Source: Rhodococcus spelaei (lineage in GTDB: Bacteria > Actinomycetota > Actinomycetes > Mycobacteriales > Mycobacteriaceae). Taken from it: a stretch of 64,000 nt of DNA. A program made the translations under genes and the position numbers. Below the pieces are notes generated by a model. The model saw only the letters and a list, made by a program, of their open reading frames with translations. It did not search any database and was not told the origin of the DNA. Of the stretch, positions 42,842-52,123 are shown one piece after another. How positions within the stretch are numbered: the stretch's first letter is position 1; each line of letters begins with the position of its first letter. The stretch lies in assembly GCF_006704125.1 (NCBI RefSeq), contig NZ_VIGH01000010.1, forward strand, positions 62,001 to 126,000, read 5' to 3'.

Positions 42842-43795
42842 ATGGCGACCAAGAAGAAGGCGGACAACGTCGCCACCCTGGTCAACGAGCTCTACGACCA
42901 ACGCGAACGCGCCTGGGCAGCCGCGCTCGTCACCGCCCAGACGTTCCTCGAGACGCTCGCCGACGACGTGCTCGAGGACCTCGACCGCGACCGTCTCAAC
43001 GCCCAGACCGCGCGCATCAAGGACCGCGACCGCACCGCGGACAAGATCCGCCGCCAGGTCGCCGAGGGAAAGATCAAGCGCCCCACCACCCCCGACGCCA
43101 TCGCGGAGTCGCTGCACGACCTGATCGGCATCAAGGTCCTCTGCAAGACGCCGCGCGACCTCGCCGCGTTCACCGAGAAGCTGAACGAGGCGTGCACCTC
43201 GCCGACCTGCTCGGTGCGACTCGCGGTGCCGCCGAACGACTACGTGACCCACCCCAAGGACAGCGGGTACCGGGCATACCACGCGATCCTGCTGGTCAAG
43301 GTCGCCACCCACGCGGGCGACCTGAGTGTCAAGGTCGAGGTGCAGGTGAAGACCCTGCTGCAGGATGCGTGGGGCGAGCTCACCCACGAGGACATGTACA
43401 AGCCCGGTAAAGCCTTGAAGCCGAACGAGTTCCACCGGGACGTGGCCCGCAAGATGGCCGAACTCCTGGACAGCGTCGACACCATGGCCGACCTACTCGC
43501 CGCCGAACTCGACCGGCAGACCGCGGAACTCGACGCCGGCCCGGACGGGACGCCGTCGAACGGGTCGGACGAGCCGACGGTCTACGCCCGGATCACTCGC
43601 ACCGGCCCGAGGTACGCCCTCGCCGTCGGCGCGGACGGCAGGCAGGGGCTGATCCCGGCGCGGTCGGTCCGCCGGGTCGTCGGGTCGAGCGCCCGGATCA
43701 ACGTCAACGACTACCTCGAGGTCGGCGACACCGTCGACGTCCGGGTCGAGGAGACCGACACCGCGCTGTACTACCACCCGGTCGCGATCGGCTGA
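42842..43795 (+). CDS. RelA/SpoT-domain (p)ppGpp synthetase-like protein with C-terminal extension
   Basis: A 317-aa protein without a hydrolase (HD) domain, so a synthetase-only relative. Synthetase-type features include RIKDRDRTADKIRRQV, DLIGIKVLCK, PKDSGYRAYHAIL and VEVQVKTLLQDAWGELTHEDMY, covering the expected catalytic strand and the EVQxKT/WGELxHE region. Residues about 240-317 add a small beta-rich, S1-like domain (RQGLIPARSV, VGDTVDVRVEE). It may make alarmone, or belong to the toxic small alarmone synthetase group. The upstream chaperone-like gene could modulate it, but that is speculative. Confidence 0.82.
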   Translation: MATKKKADNVATLVNELYDQRERAWAAALVTAQTFLETLADDVLEDLDRDRLNAQTARIKDRDRTADKIRRQVAEGKIKRPTTPDAIAESLHDLIGIKVLCKTPRDLAAFTEKLNEACTSPTCSVRLAVPPNDYVTHPKDSGYRAYHAILLVKVATHAGDLSVKVEVQVKTLLQDAWGELTHEDMYKPGKALKPNEFHRDVARKMAELLDSVDTMADLLAAELDRQTAELDAGPDGTPSNGSDEPTVYARITRTGPRYALAVGADGRQGLIPARSVRRVVGSSARINVNDYLEVGDTVDVRVEETDTALYYHPVAIG

Positions 43796-43873
43796 GTCGG
43801 GCGAACTCCCTCACAGGCCGAGGTGCAGCCGCAGCGCCCTGTCGATCAGGAATCCCTACTGGCGAGGTGCGCG

Positions 43874-44104
43874 TCAGTCTTCTCTGGTCAACCGGAGCAG
43901 TTCGTCGGTCGACAACCTCCTGTTGCCGGAACCACGGAGCGCTGCCACCGCGCGGTCGCGTCGATCGAGGCGCGGGCTGTCCGCCCGGACAAAGGTGACG
44001 ACGCCGTCACACTCCTCGAAGTCGACCTCGGTCTCGGGCACCAGGCCGTACTTGTCGCGCAGGTGCTTCGGGATGGTCACCTGCCCCTTGCTCGTGATCC
44101 GCAT
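43874..44104 (-). CDS. AbrB/MazE-type antitoxin (orphan)
   Basis: A 76-aa swapped-hairpin DNA-binding protein: MRITSKGQVTIPKHLRDKYG is the classic SpoVT/AbrB start, followed by EVDFEECDGVVTFVR and a C-terminal helix ending LSTDELLRLTRED, the usual toxin-binding tail of a VapB. VapC normally overlaps or follows that stop, but the next 80 nt contain only a fragment (GFLIDRALRLHLGL in one frame) and then the convergent RelA-like gene. The toxin therefore seems lost or was never present. Confidence 0.78.
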   Translation of the reverse strand: MRITSKGQVTIPKHLRDKYGLVPETEVDFEECDGVVTFVRADSPRLDRRDRAVAALRGSGNRRLSTDELLRLTRED

Positions 44105-44156
44105 CCACCAATCGTGCGCCTGCGTCCCGGTGTAAGGATCGAACTCCGGCCCCGAT

Positions 44157-45143
44157 CTACGAGTGAGAATCAGTTCGCCGCGCTGGCGCCACCACGTCCC
44201 GCCTGATCGGAGCGTTGCGCCGCGCGGCCTTGGCCCCGCGTCGCATCCGCCGCGCGACCCGGAACCGCTCACCCAGCGGCGGCGGCCGCAGCAGCTCGCA
44301 CACCTGTGGGCTGTCGAGGAGCTCGCGTCGTTCCGGGTTGTCCCGGAGCGTGCGCAGCAGGTCCATCAGCGCGTTCGGTTCGGTGACGAGGAAGTACGCC
44401 ATCACCGTCGTCTCGTCGTCGCTGTCGTAGGGCAGCCGCTCCGACAACGGGCGCGGGGTCCGCGTGCGGATCCGAATCACCGGGTTGCGCACCTCCAGGG
44501 TCGACCCGACCACCAGTTCGTCCGGCACGAACTCCACGATCTCCTCCCACGGCACGAATGCGTCGACAGTCCTGCCCCAGAACAGCTTTCGGACTCGGGT
44601 GCGCCGGCGGACACCGCCACGATGCACCGTCAGTACGGTCTCGTCGCCGAACCCGACCACCGCCAACGCCACCAGCAGTCCCATCGCACCGGCGGCCCCG
44701 AGCCACAGTGCGTCGAACCCGTTGTCCGGGACCAGCGGATCAGGTGACGTGCCGCGCCGTGCGAACGCGGCCGCGCACAACACCAGCCCGAGCACCGCCA
44801 CTGCGCCGAAAAACACGACGATCGGCCACCGGTAGCGGCTGGTCGGGATCTCGAGGCCCGGCCCGCGACTCTCGTCGCGGCGCGGCGTGATCCGACTCGA
44901 CAACCGCAGATAGCGCAGTCCCGCGACGCGCACGTAGGTAGCGGCGCAACCGCCGGACAGCACCACCATCGCGAGGCTCACCGCGTAGACGGCCAGATCG
45001 CCGGACCGGCCGGCCTCGACCGCCATCCACACACCGAGCAGCGCCATCGCCGCCATGAACCCGGCGACCAGAACGCAGCCCCACCGCAAGTCCTGCGGCC
45101 ACCACGTCCGCTCGCCCGCGCCCGGTTCCCCCGTCACCGACAC
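44157..45143 (-). CDS. Hypothetical membrane protein with PH-like cytoplasmic domain
   Basis: A 328-aa protein with four hydrophobic helices in two pairs (about residues 20-45, 52-75, 107-130, 147-165). A soluble beta-rich region follows from about 170 (VLTVHRGGVRRRTRVRKLFWGR, VPWEEIVEF, NPVIRIRTRTPRPL) that resembles a bacterial PH/YdbS-type domain, and the tail is very basic. No family name can be given with confidence. GTG is chosen because GAGGGGG lies 8 nt upstream. It precedes the AbrB gene by 52 nt on the same strand. Confidence 0.68.
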   Translation of the reverse strand: MSVTGEPGAGERTWWPQDLRWGCVLVAGFMAAMALLGVWMAVEAGRSGDLAVYAVSLAMVVLSGGCAATYVRVAGLRYLRLSSRITPRRDESRGPGLEIPTSRYRWPIVVFFGAVAVLGLVLCAAAFARRGTSPDPLVPDNGFDALWLGAAGAMGLLVALAVVGFGDETVLTVHRGGVRRRTRVRKLFWGRTVDAFVPWEEIVEFVPDELVVGSTLEVRNPVIRIRTRTPRPLSERLPYDSDDETTVMAYFLVTEPNALMDLLRTLRDNPERRELLDSPQVCELLRPPPLGERFRVARRMRRGAKAARRNAPIRRDVVAPARRTDSHS

Positions 45144-45238
45144 CCCAGTCCCCCTCGTCGATCCCCCGGCGACGCTAGCAGCGGCCGCCGACACCGCGGC
45201 GGTCGAACACCGTCACCGCCACCGACTACCGTCGACCC

Positions 45239-48200
45239 ATGCTTTCGCCCGCCGACCGCGACCACACCCTGACCACCCTGGTGCGGGCCGTCGGCCGGAC
45301 CACCTACGACCGCGGCGTGCGCTACGCCCGCGCCGGTTCGGTGCTCGAACTGGACTGGATCGCCGACGAGCACCGGGCGGTCGGGCTGGTGGACGGCACC
45401 GACCTGTACCGGACGAGCGTGCTGTTCCGGCCGCACACCGATCGGCTCGAGTTCACTCGCGGCGAGTGCAGCTGCCCGGTCCGGCTGAACTGCAAGCACG
45501 CGGTCGCGGTGACGGTCGCACTGCTCGAGCACTCGGAGTCGGTGGCCGACGCGGCGCCCCCGTCCTGGGAGGACCTGCTCGACGCGGCGCTCGGGACGGC
45601 GGACCGCCCCGCCGGAGCGGTCCCGCTGGCGCTGCAGCTGACGCTCACCCCCGGACCGCGGTCGCAGTTCTGGCGGCTGAGCGCCCGACTGGCCCGGCCC
45701 GGCCGCGCCGGCTGGGTGAACGCGAACATGACCTGGTCGGGTCTGCCGTCGATGCACGACGTCGATCCCCGGCACCGCGACCTGCTCATCGAACTGCACT
45801 CGATGCACCAGGGTGCGCCGCGTGGCCGGCGGGTCTACGGGTCCGTCGAGAAGGACCTCGACCTCACCACCGTCGCCAACCCGCGACTGTGGACACTGCT
45901 CGACGAGGCGGTCGACGCCGGCATCGAGCTGCTGTACCCCCGTCCCGCGCTCGGGACGGTCCCCCGGCCCGGCACCGCCGAGCTGTGCGTGGACATCGAC
46001 GAGTCCGCGGGCGGGCTCGAGGTCACCCCGACCGTGCGCGTCGACGACTCCGAGCTGCCGGTGGTCGTGCTCGGCTTCTTCGGCTCGGACGCGCACGGCG
46101 TGCTCTACCTGCGCCCCGGCGACACGACCGCGTCCACCCCGAGCGTGTGGCCGTTCCGGCTCGCCCGACTGTCCGGCGCCGCCCCGCCCGCGATGCAGGA
46201 ACTGGTCGCCGCGAACGCGTCGATCACCGTCCCCGCCGCCGACGCCGACCGGTTCGCCACCGCCTACTACCCGCGGCTGCGGCGCGCGGCGACCGTCCGG
46301 TCGGTGGCCGACTCGTTCACCGCGCCGACGATCGACGGCCCGCACCTGCTGCTCACCGTCGCGTACCGGACGGGACACCGGGCCCAACTGCACTGGCAGT
46401 TCCGCTACACCGTCGGCGCCACCGAGCACACGGTGGAACTGCGACCCGACGGCGGCGAGTCGTTCCGCGACGTCGAGCGCGAGCACGCGGTGCTGGCCGG
46501 GCTGGACGCGCCGCTCGAGGCGTACGGGCTGCGCGCCGGCGGGGCGGTGCTGGCGCGGGTGAGCCTCGACGGCCTCGACACCGCGCGGGTGAGCACCGAA
46601 CTGCTGCCGCTGCTGCGCGGACGCGACGACGTCGAGGTCCGCGTCGAGGGCACCGCCGCCGACTACCGGGACGCCGGCGAGAGCGTGCAGATCGGGGTCG
46701 GCACCGAGTCCACCGACGACGGCGACTGGTTCGACCTGTCGATCGCCGTCCGCGTCGAGGACCGGCCGGTGCCGTTCCGGGACCTGTTCGCGGCGCTGAC
46801 CGCCGGCGAATCCCACCTGCTGCTGCCGGACGGCGCGTACGTGTCGCTGGACCGGCCGGAGCTGCAGCGGCTGCGGGAGCTGATCACCGAGGCCCGCGAC
46901 CTGCACGAGCAGGACCCGGACCGGTTGCGGCTGAGCCGGTTCCAGGCGGGCATGTGGGAGGAGCTGGCCGCGCTCGGGGTGGTGGAGAAGCAGGCCGCCC
47001 GGTGGCGCGAGCAGGTGCAGGGGCTGCTGGACGTGACGACGGCGTCGCGGCTGGAGGCGCCGGCGTCGCTGCGGGCGACGCTGCGGCCGTACCAGCTCGA
47101 CGGGTTCCGCTGGCTGGCGTTCCTGTGGACCAACCGGCTCGGCGGCATCCTCGCCGACGACATGGGCCTCGGCAAGACCGTGCAGTCGCTGGCGCTGATC
47201 TGCCATGCGCGCCAAGTCAATCCGGCCGACCCGCCGGTGCTGATCGTCGCGCCGACGTCGGTGGTGGCGAACTGGGCGGCGGAGGCGGCGCGGTTCGCCC
47301 CGCACCTGCGGGTGGTCGCGGTGTCCGAGACCGGTACCAAACGCGGTGCGGCGCTGGCGGAGTCGATCGAGGGCGCGGACGTGGTGGTCACCTCGTACAC
47401 TCTCGCCCGGCTCGACGACGAGGAGTACGCGGCGCACCGGTGGTCGATGCTGCTGCTCGACGAGGCGCAGTTCGTCAAGAACCACCGCTCCAAGGCGTAC
47501 CAGTGCATGCGGCGGATCGACGCGCCGACGAAGATCGCGATCACCGGCACCCCGATGGAGAACAACCTGATGGAGCTGTGGTCGCTGCTGTCGATCAGCG
47601 CGCCCGGTCTGTTCCCGAGCCCGACGAGGTTCGGCGAGTTCTACCGCAAGCCGATCGAGTCCGGCGGCGACAGCGAGCTGCTCGCGCAGCTGAAGCGGCG
47701 GATCCGGCCGCTGATCCTGCGGCGCACCAAGGAACAGGTGGCCACCGACCTGCCCGCCAAGCAGGAGCAGGTGCTCGAGGTGGAGCTCACGCCCCGGCAC
47801 CGCAAGCTCTACGACACGCAGTTGCAGCGCGAACGGCAGAAGATCCTCGGGTTGGTCGAGGACGTGGACGCCAACCGGTTCACCATCCTGCAGTCGCTGA
47901 CGCTGCTGCGCCGGCTGTGCCTGGACGCGGCGCTGGTCGACGAGAAGCACGCGTCGGTCGGGTCGGCGAAGGTCGACGCGCTGCTCGAGCAGCTCGAGGA
48001 CGTGATCGACGGCGGGCACCGGGCGCTGGTGTTCAGCCAGTTCACCGGCTTCCTGGACCGGGTGCGTCAGCGCCTCGACGCCGAGGGTGTCGGCTACACC
48101 TACCTCGACGGCCGCACCCGCGACCGCGCGAAGGTGTTGGGCGAGTTCAAGACCGGGGACGCGCCGGTGTTCCTGATCAGCCTCAAGGCCGGCGGCTTCG

Positions 48201-48466
48201 GCCTCAACCTCACCGAGGCCGACTACTGCTTCCTGCTCGACCCGTGGTGGAACCCGGCGTCCGAGGCGCAGGCCGTGGACCGCACCCACCGGATCGGGCA
48301 GACCCGGAACGTCATGGTGTACCGGCTGATCGCGAAGGACACCATCGAGGAGAAGGTGCTGGCGCTGCAGGCCCGCAAGTCGGAGCTGTTCACCTCCGTG
48401 GTGGACGAGGGCGGGGCGTTCAACGCCGGGCTGTCGGCCGAGGACATCAAGGAGTTGCTGGGCTGA
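45239..48466 (+). CDS. SWIM zinc-finger SNF2-type DEAD/DEAH helicase
   Basis: A 1075-aa ATP-dependent DNA translocase of the bacterial HepA/HelZ-like group. Residues 77-87 form a SWIM zinc finger (CSCPVRLNCKH). The SNF2 core begins near 620: motif I DDMGLGKTVQSLAL (about 640), motif II LLLDEAQFVKN (about 740), motif III ITGTPMENNLMELW, motif IV VFSQFTGFLDR (about 930), motif V LKAGGFGLNLTEAD and motif VI DRTHRIGQ (about 1017). All catalytic motifs are intact. Size and order resemble mycobacterial HelZ. A very long open frame overlapping in another register is an artefact of high GC. The two-hairpin element follows the stop directly. Confidence 0.93.
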   Translation: MLSPADRDHTLTTLVRAVGRTTYDRGVRYARAGSVLELDWIADEHRAVGLVDGTDLYRTSVLFRPHTDRLEFTRGECSCPVRLNCKHAVAVTVALLEHSESVADAAPPSWEDLLDAALGTADRPAGAVPLALQLTLTPGPRSQFWRLSARLARPGRAGWVNANMTWSGLPSMHDVDPRHRDLLIELHSMHQGAPRGRRVYGSVEKDLDLTTVANPRLWTLLDEAVDAGIELLYPRPALGTVPRPGTAELCVDIDESAGGLEVTPTVRVDDSELPVVVLGFFGSDAHGVLYLRPGDTTASTPSVWPFRLARLSGAAPPAMQELVAANASITVPAADADRFATAYYPRLRRAATVRSVADSFTAPTIDGPHLLLTVAYRTGHRAQLHWQFRYTVGATEHTVELRPDGGESFRDVEREHAVLAGLDAPLEAYGLRAGGAVLARVSLDGLDTARVSTELLPLLRGRDDVEVRVEGTAADYRDAGESVQIGVGTESTDDGDWFDLSIAVRVEDRPVPFRDLFAALTAGESHLLLPDGAYVSLDRPELQRLRELITEARDLHEQDPDRLRLSRFQAGMWEELAALGVVEKQAARWREQVQGLLDVTTASRLEAPASLRATLRPYQLDGFRWLAFLWTNRLGGILADDMGLGKTVQSLALICHARQVNPADPPVLIVAPTSVVANWAAEAARFAPHLRVVAVSETGTKRGAALAESIEGADVVVTSYTLARLDDEEYAAHRWSMLLLDEAQFVKNHRSKAYQCMRRIDAPTKIAITGTPMENNLMELWSLLSISAPGLFPSPTRFGEFYRKPIESGGDSELLAQLKRRIRPLILRRTKEQVATDLPAKQEQVLEVELTPRHRKLYDTQLQRERQKILGLVEDVDANRFTILQSLTLLRRLCLDAALVDEKHASVGSAKVDALLEQLEDVIDGGHRALVFSQFTGFLDRVRQRLDAEGVGYTYLDGRTRDRAKVLGEFKTGDAPVFLISLKAGGFGLNLTEADYCFLLDPWWNPASEAQAVDRTHRIGQTRNVMVYRLIAKDTIEEKVLALQARKSELFTSVVDEGGAFNAGLSAEDIKELLG

Positions 48467-48467
48467 C

Positions 48468-48524
48468 GGCGCTTCGCGCCCTGTGCGCGCGGTTCACCCC
48501 AACTGGGGTAAACCGCGCGCACAG
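48468..48524 (+). repeat. Composite two-hairpin intergenic element, copy 2
   Basis: Starts 2 nt after the helicase stop: a small hairpin (GGCGC-TTC-GCGCC, 48468-48480), then a 20-bp stem with one mismatch and loop AACT (48481-48524). The big stem shares the TGCGCGC.GTTCACCCC..C.GGGGTA..CGCGCGCACAG pattern with 16491-16532. It probably terminates the helicase mRNA. Confidence 0.75.
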
Positions 48525-48631
48525 TACAAAGCGGGAACAATCGCCCGCGAATCCATCCGGTAGGTTGTTCGTCGATCGGGGGGATCGCTCACCACGCTGT
48601 CGGGTGCGCGAGATCGAACGGGGGGACAGTG

Positions 48632-48913
48632 ATGAAAGTGGATACCGCGGCGCTGCGCGCGTTCGCGTCGGCCGTCGACGACGCCGGGACCGCCATCGAC
48701 GCCATCCAGGCGATCGACACCGGGACGGCACTTCCCGGCTCGACCACCGGCCCGGCGTGCGCGCAGGCAACGACGTTCGTGGAGGGCGCGTACCTGCGGG
48801 TTGCCGATCGAATGAGGCGGATGGGCACCATCGCCCGCGGCAACGCGAACGAATTCGACGTCACCGAGAGCGAGTTCACCGACCGGCTCGGTTCCATGGG
48901 CGCGCAGGTCTGA
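48632..48913 (+). CDS. EspC-like ESX secretion-associated protein (DUF2580 type)
   Basis: A 93-aa helical protein of the EspC/DUF2580-like group: MKVDTAALRAFASAVDDAGTAID at the start, a short non-helical break (TALPGSTTGPACAQ), then a second helix with RMGTIARGNANEFDVTESEFTDRL. This YxxxE/D-like ending is typical of ESX export signals. The ATG follows GGGGGG; a GTG one codon earlier is possible. Its TGA overlaps the ATG of the following 804-aa gene, so both products are made together, as in ESX substrate pairs. Confidence 0.78.
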   Translation: MKVDTAALRAFASAVDDAGTAIDAIQAIDTGTALPGSTTGPACAQATTFVEGAYLRVADRMRRMGTIARGNANEFDVTESEFTDRLGSMGAQV

Positions 48914-51327
48914 TGCCGACCCTGCCCGAGGTCCGGAGCTGGAACCCTGCCTCCCTCTCCGACGCGGCCGACCGTCTGACTGCCGCCGACACCGCGTTCA
49001 CGACCGAGACGGGTCGGGTGTCGGCCAAGCTGGTCGACCTGCACCACGACTGGACCGGCGCCGCATTCGACGCGGCCCGCTACCGCGTCGCGACCGAATG
49101 TGCCGCAGCCGCAAGGGTATCGACCGAGGTGACAGAACTGGCCCGCGCTCTCACCGACGGCTCCCGGCGGTTGCACAGCGTCCGGGAGGTGGCGCTGGCG
49201 AAGGTTGCCGCCGCGGAGTCCGACGGATGCCGGGTCGGCGACGACTGGTCGGTGTCGGCGGGGTCGGGGTCAACGGAGCGCGACGCCGTCGATGCCCACC
49301 GGTGGGCGATCGGGCGCGCCGTCGACGACCTCGTCCGGGAGGACGGCGAGGTCACCCGCCTGGTGGAGGACGCCGCCCAGCAGGTCCGCGCGCGCGGCGA
49401 CCAGGTCGGGGACGGCGCCGACCTGTCCCGTCCGGCGGAGGAGGGCGCGGCGCGGCTCGGGCGCGAAGACGGCGAAGCTCTCGCCGCGGCAGCCGCGCAC
49501 GGCGACGACGCCGCCCTGTCGCGTATCGCGGAGCAGCTGCCCGCGCAGGTGTTGACGCCGTCGGAGCTGACCTCGCTCGCCGCGGGCGACGAGGTGTCCA
49601 CCGTCCCGCAGTCGGTGCGGGACTACTACACCGAGTTGTACCGCGCGGCGGGCAAGGACGGCGTCCTCGCGCTGGGCGATCACCTCAAGGCCCAGGAGGT
49701 CGCCGGCAATCCGGGCGCGGGCCGAGCGCTGAACTCGGTGGCGAACGGGTTGATGCTGGTGTCCAACGAGAAGGTCAGCAGCGGCCGCAACCCGGACGGT
49801 TCGCTACGCTCCCCCGGCTCGTACGCCAACCTTCCCGCAAACCTGCGTGAGCTCGTCTCCACGCGCACCAACGGGCCGGACAAGAACGCGACCACCTACC
49901 CCGGCACCGGCCAACTGGCCGACCAGACCCGGTTCTTCGAGGACACGCGGCGGTTCGGCGCGCTCGCGAAGGAGGCCGAACCCGGCTACCTGCCTGGTGT
50001 CGAGCTGTCCCGCGAGATGACGCGGCAGGCCGCGAGTCTCGGTATTCCAGGCGGGGTGTCGGCGTTCACCGGCCACCCCGGATTCACTGTCGGCACCGAG
50101 TCCGTGGAGCAGTCCATGCGGGACTACCTGGAGGTCTCGGGCCGCAACCACGAGGCGACGACGCAGTTGCTCACCGGCCACGGGTCGCCGGACCAGCCCC
50201 TCGACGGCGGCTACTCGCCGGTCAAGACCATCGCACCGTTGCTGCGCTACGACTGGTCCGAGGATCAGGGCGCGCCGGCGTTGTTCGACTGGATCGGCGA
50301 GCACGCGACGCCCGGACCCGAGGTCAGCGTCGCCCAGTCCGAGCAGGCGGGCAGCGCCGCGACGGGACTGATCCGGCTGATCACCGAAGGCGGCGTCGAC
50401 GGTCAGATCGGCACATTCGAATCGCTGATGAACCTGCCCGACAGCGACGACCGGTCACTCGGCTCGCTCAATCCCGCACTCACCCAACAAGTCGCGGGTG
50501 CGGTCACCCCGTACCTCGACGCGATCGCGATCGCCCCCGACTCCGAGGTCACCACCCACGGGTTCTCCCGCGCGGAGGCGCTCGGCCCCAACGCGGACAT
50601 CGGTGCGATCCGGCTCGCGACACTGATGAACACCGACCCGACCGCCTCCGCCGCGTTCAACGGCGCGATCGTCGACCGGACCAACGACTACGCGGGGCGG
50701 TTCGGGGAACTGCACGGCGAGACGTCCTGGGACCGTAACGCTCTCGGGCAGGCGAGCGGCAGGCTCCTCGGATACATGGAGCAAGGCCTGCGAGCGGAGG
50801 CGTACGACGGCGGACTCGACGACGCCGCGGCAGAGGCCAAGGCGGCCGGCAGCACCAAACTGGCGGTCGAGGTGGCCACGAAAATCGGTGTCGGAGTGGG
50901 TGGTCCGCTGGCCACACCGCTCGACGTCGCATCCTCGTTCGTCCAGCAGGGCATCGAGCCCGAGTATGCGCCTCTTCACAAGGAGGCCTTCGCCGTCGAC
51001 GCCGATGGATTGGCCGCCCAGCGGGCGTACCGGATGTTGGCCGCGGTCACGGCGAAGGAGCCGGGGCTACTCGAGTCGGCCTTCGGAGGCGAGTCACACA
51101 GTTGGCTGCAGGATGGCCGGCTCCGCGCGTTTGACGAGATCATGACTCTCGACAATCGAGCGAGCCAGGGAAGCAAGCTGCAGTCCGCCGCAGAGGAGCT
51201 GCTCGACCGCGCCGGATTGAGATTCGAGCGATTCAACGACGCGCTCGACACCTCGCGCGGCGACCTGTCGGGTTACACCACGGATGCCGACCATTACCGG
51301 AGCCGAATTCTGAGGGGCGAGAGATGA
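48913..51327 (+). CDS. Large ESX-type effector-like protein with WxG N-terminus
   Basis: An 804-aa protein. The first about 100 residues form a WXG100-like helical hairpin (HHDWTGAAFDAARY, W47-G49). The body resembles the actinobacterial group annotated as TPR-repeat-region proteins: YTELYRAAGKDGVLALGDHL, ALNSVANGLMLVSNEK, LRELVSTRTNGP and a later DYLEVSGRNHEATTQLLTGHG segment. There is no obvious catalytic toxin domain at the C-terminus, which is helical to the end. No signal peptide is present; export would depend on the co-translated EspC-like partner. Its stop overlaps the ATG of the lipoprotein gene (ATGA). Confidence 0.78.
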   Translation: MPTLPEVRSWNPASLSDAADRLTAADTAFTTETGRVSAKLVDLHHDWTGAAFDAARYRVATECAAAARVSTEVTELARALTDGSRRLHSVREVALAKVAAAESDGCRVGDDWSVSAGSGSTERDAVDAHRWAIGRAVDDLVREDGEVTRLVEDAAQQVRARGDQVGDGADLSRPAEEGAARLGREDGEALAAAAAHGDDAALSRIAEQLPAQVLTPSELTSLAAGDEVSTVPQSVRDYYTELYRAAGKDGVLALGDHLKAQEVAGNPGAGRALNSVANGLMLVSNEKVSSGRNPDGSLRSPGSYANLPANLRELVSTRTNGPDKNATTYPGTGQLADQTRFFEDTRRFGALAKEAEPGYLPGVELSREMTRQAASLGIPGGVSAFTGHPGFTVGTESVEQSMRDYLEVSGRNHEATTQLLTGHGSPDQPLDGGYSPVKTIAPLLRYDWSEDQGAPALFDWIGEHATPGPEVSVAQSEQAGSAATGLIRLITEGGVDGQIGTFESLMNLPDSDDRSLGSLNPALTQQVAGAVTPYLDAIAIAPDSEVTTHGFSRAEALGPNADIGAIRLATLMNTDPTASAAFNGAIVDRTNDYAGRFGELHGETSWDRNALGQASGRLLGYMEQGLRAEAYDGGLDDAAAEAKAAGSTKLAVEVATKIGVGVGGPLATPLDVASSFVQQGIEPEYAPLHKEAFAVDADGLAAQRAYRMLAAVTAKEPGLLESAFGGESHSWLQDGRLRAFDEIMTLDNRASQGSKLQSAAEELLDRAGLRFERFNDALDTSRGDLSGYTTDADHYRSRILRGER

Positions 51328-52094
51328 GACTTTCACGTCGCAGAACTTGGCCCTTGGCGCTGGCGGCCTCAGTTGCGCTGTCTGCGGTGTCGTGCGGCTC
51401 CGACGACCAACCCGAACTCGGACCGACAGCACCGTGGTCGGTGTCCTTCCGCTGGGACGACACCGACCCGACCGTCGACCTCGAATCACCGGCGGTGCGG
51501 TCCATTCGAGCGGCCGCCGAGAGCGACCAGATCGAAATGGGCATCGGCCGCGACTACACCTATCCAGGCTATCCCGAGGCCGCCGGCCCGAACGGCACTG
51601 TCGGCGGCAAGATTCGGATGGACGATACCGCCGACGAGATCGGCACCCTCTACTTCAAGCTGGTAGTACGGACCGCATCAGAATCGTCGATCGACGGTGT
51701 GTTGTGCCGTGACGAGACCGGACAGTCCCGTGACGTCGACGGTCACTTCCCCCTGCCTGACCCCAGCAGATCACTTTCACTCTGGGCGATCAACGTCACC
51801 GCCGAACGCGCCGACTCGCCCAATGACACCCCCACAACGTCACCCACGATTCCGCAACGCGAACCGGTGATGCCGGAGATGACCGGTCCGGTAGGACGAA
51901 CGGCTCGACCATCCGGCAACGTGTTCGGAGACTGGAAGATCACTCGCTACAACGGCGACTTCTCGACCCCGACGCGGCAGCTGTGCTACCCGTGGGTCGA
52001 GCAGCGCTGGGGCGGCCCCACCCCGCCCGCGCCGTCTCGTTCCGACCAGGAACCACCGACGATCGAGCCGTTCTACCCCGGCTGGCAGAAGTGA
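51324..52094 (+). CDS. Hypothetical lipoprotein, tandem copy 1
   Basis: A 256-aa exported protein with a basic N-terminus, hydrophobic stretch and lipobox SAVSC near residue 24. The mature part has FRWDDTDPTVDLESPAV, GRDYTYPGYPEAAGPNG, a central segment with a single cysteine, a Thr/Pro-rich region, and FGDWKITRYNGDFSTP near the end. No family was recognised. It is translationally coupled to the 804-aa ESX-type gene and could be its surface partner or immunity-type protein; that is only an inference from the overlap. Confidence 0.75.
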   Translation: MRLSRRRTWPLALAASVALSAVSCGSDDQPELGPTAPWSVSFRWDDTDPTVDLESPAVRSIRAAAESDQIEMGIGRDYTYPGYPEAAGPNGTVGGKIRMDDTADEIGTLYFKLVVRTASESSIDGVLCRDETGQSRDVDGHFPLPDPSRSLSLWAINVTAERADSPNDTPTTSPTIPQREPVMPEMTGPVGRTARPSGNVFGDWKITRYNGDFSTPTRQLCYPWVEQRWGGPTPPAPSRSDQEPPTIEPFYPGWQK

Positions 52095-52123
52095 ACGGCT
52101 CACCGACTATGCACATGCTCCGA

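Noticed and set aside
45134..48289. A 1051-codon open frame on the minus strand
   Set aside because: A high-GC antisense shadow of the helicase; no motifs, and the plus strand carries all seven helicase motifs.
45055..48912. A plus-strand frame open continuously from 45055 through 51327 (2090 codons), suggesting a giant secreted protein
   Set aside because: Up to 48912 it is an Arg/Gly-rich out-of-frame reading of the SNF2 helicase and EspC-like genes. The real protein starts at the ATG at 48913, which overlaps the preceding stop.
48913..51327. Polymorphic toxin with a C-terminal nuclease
   Set aside because: The last 200 residues are helical and contain no HNH, deaminase or RNase-like motif, so I kept a neutral effector-like label.
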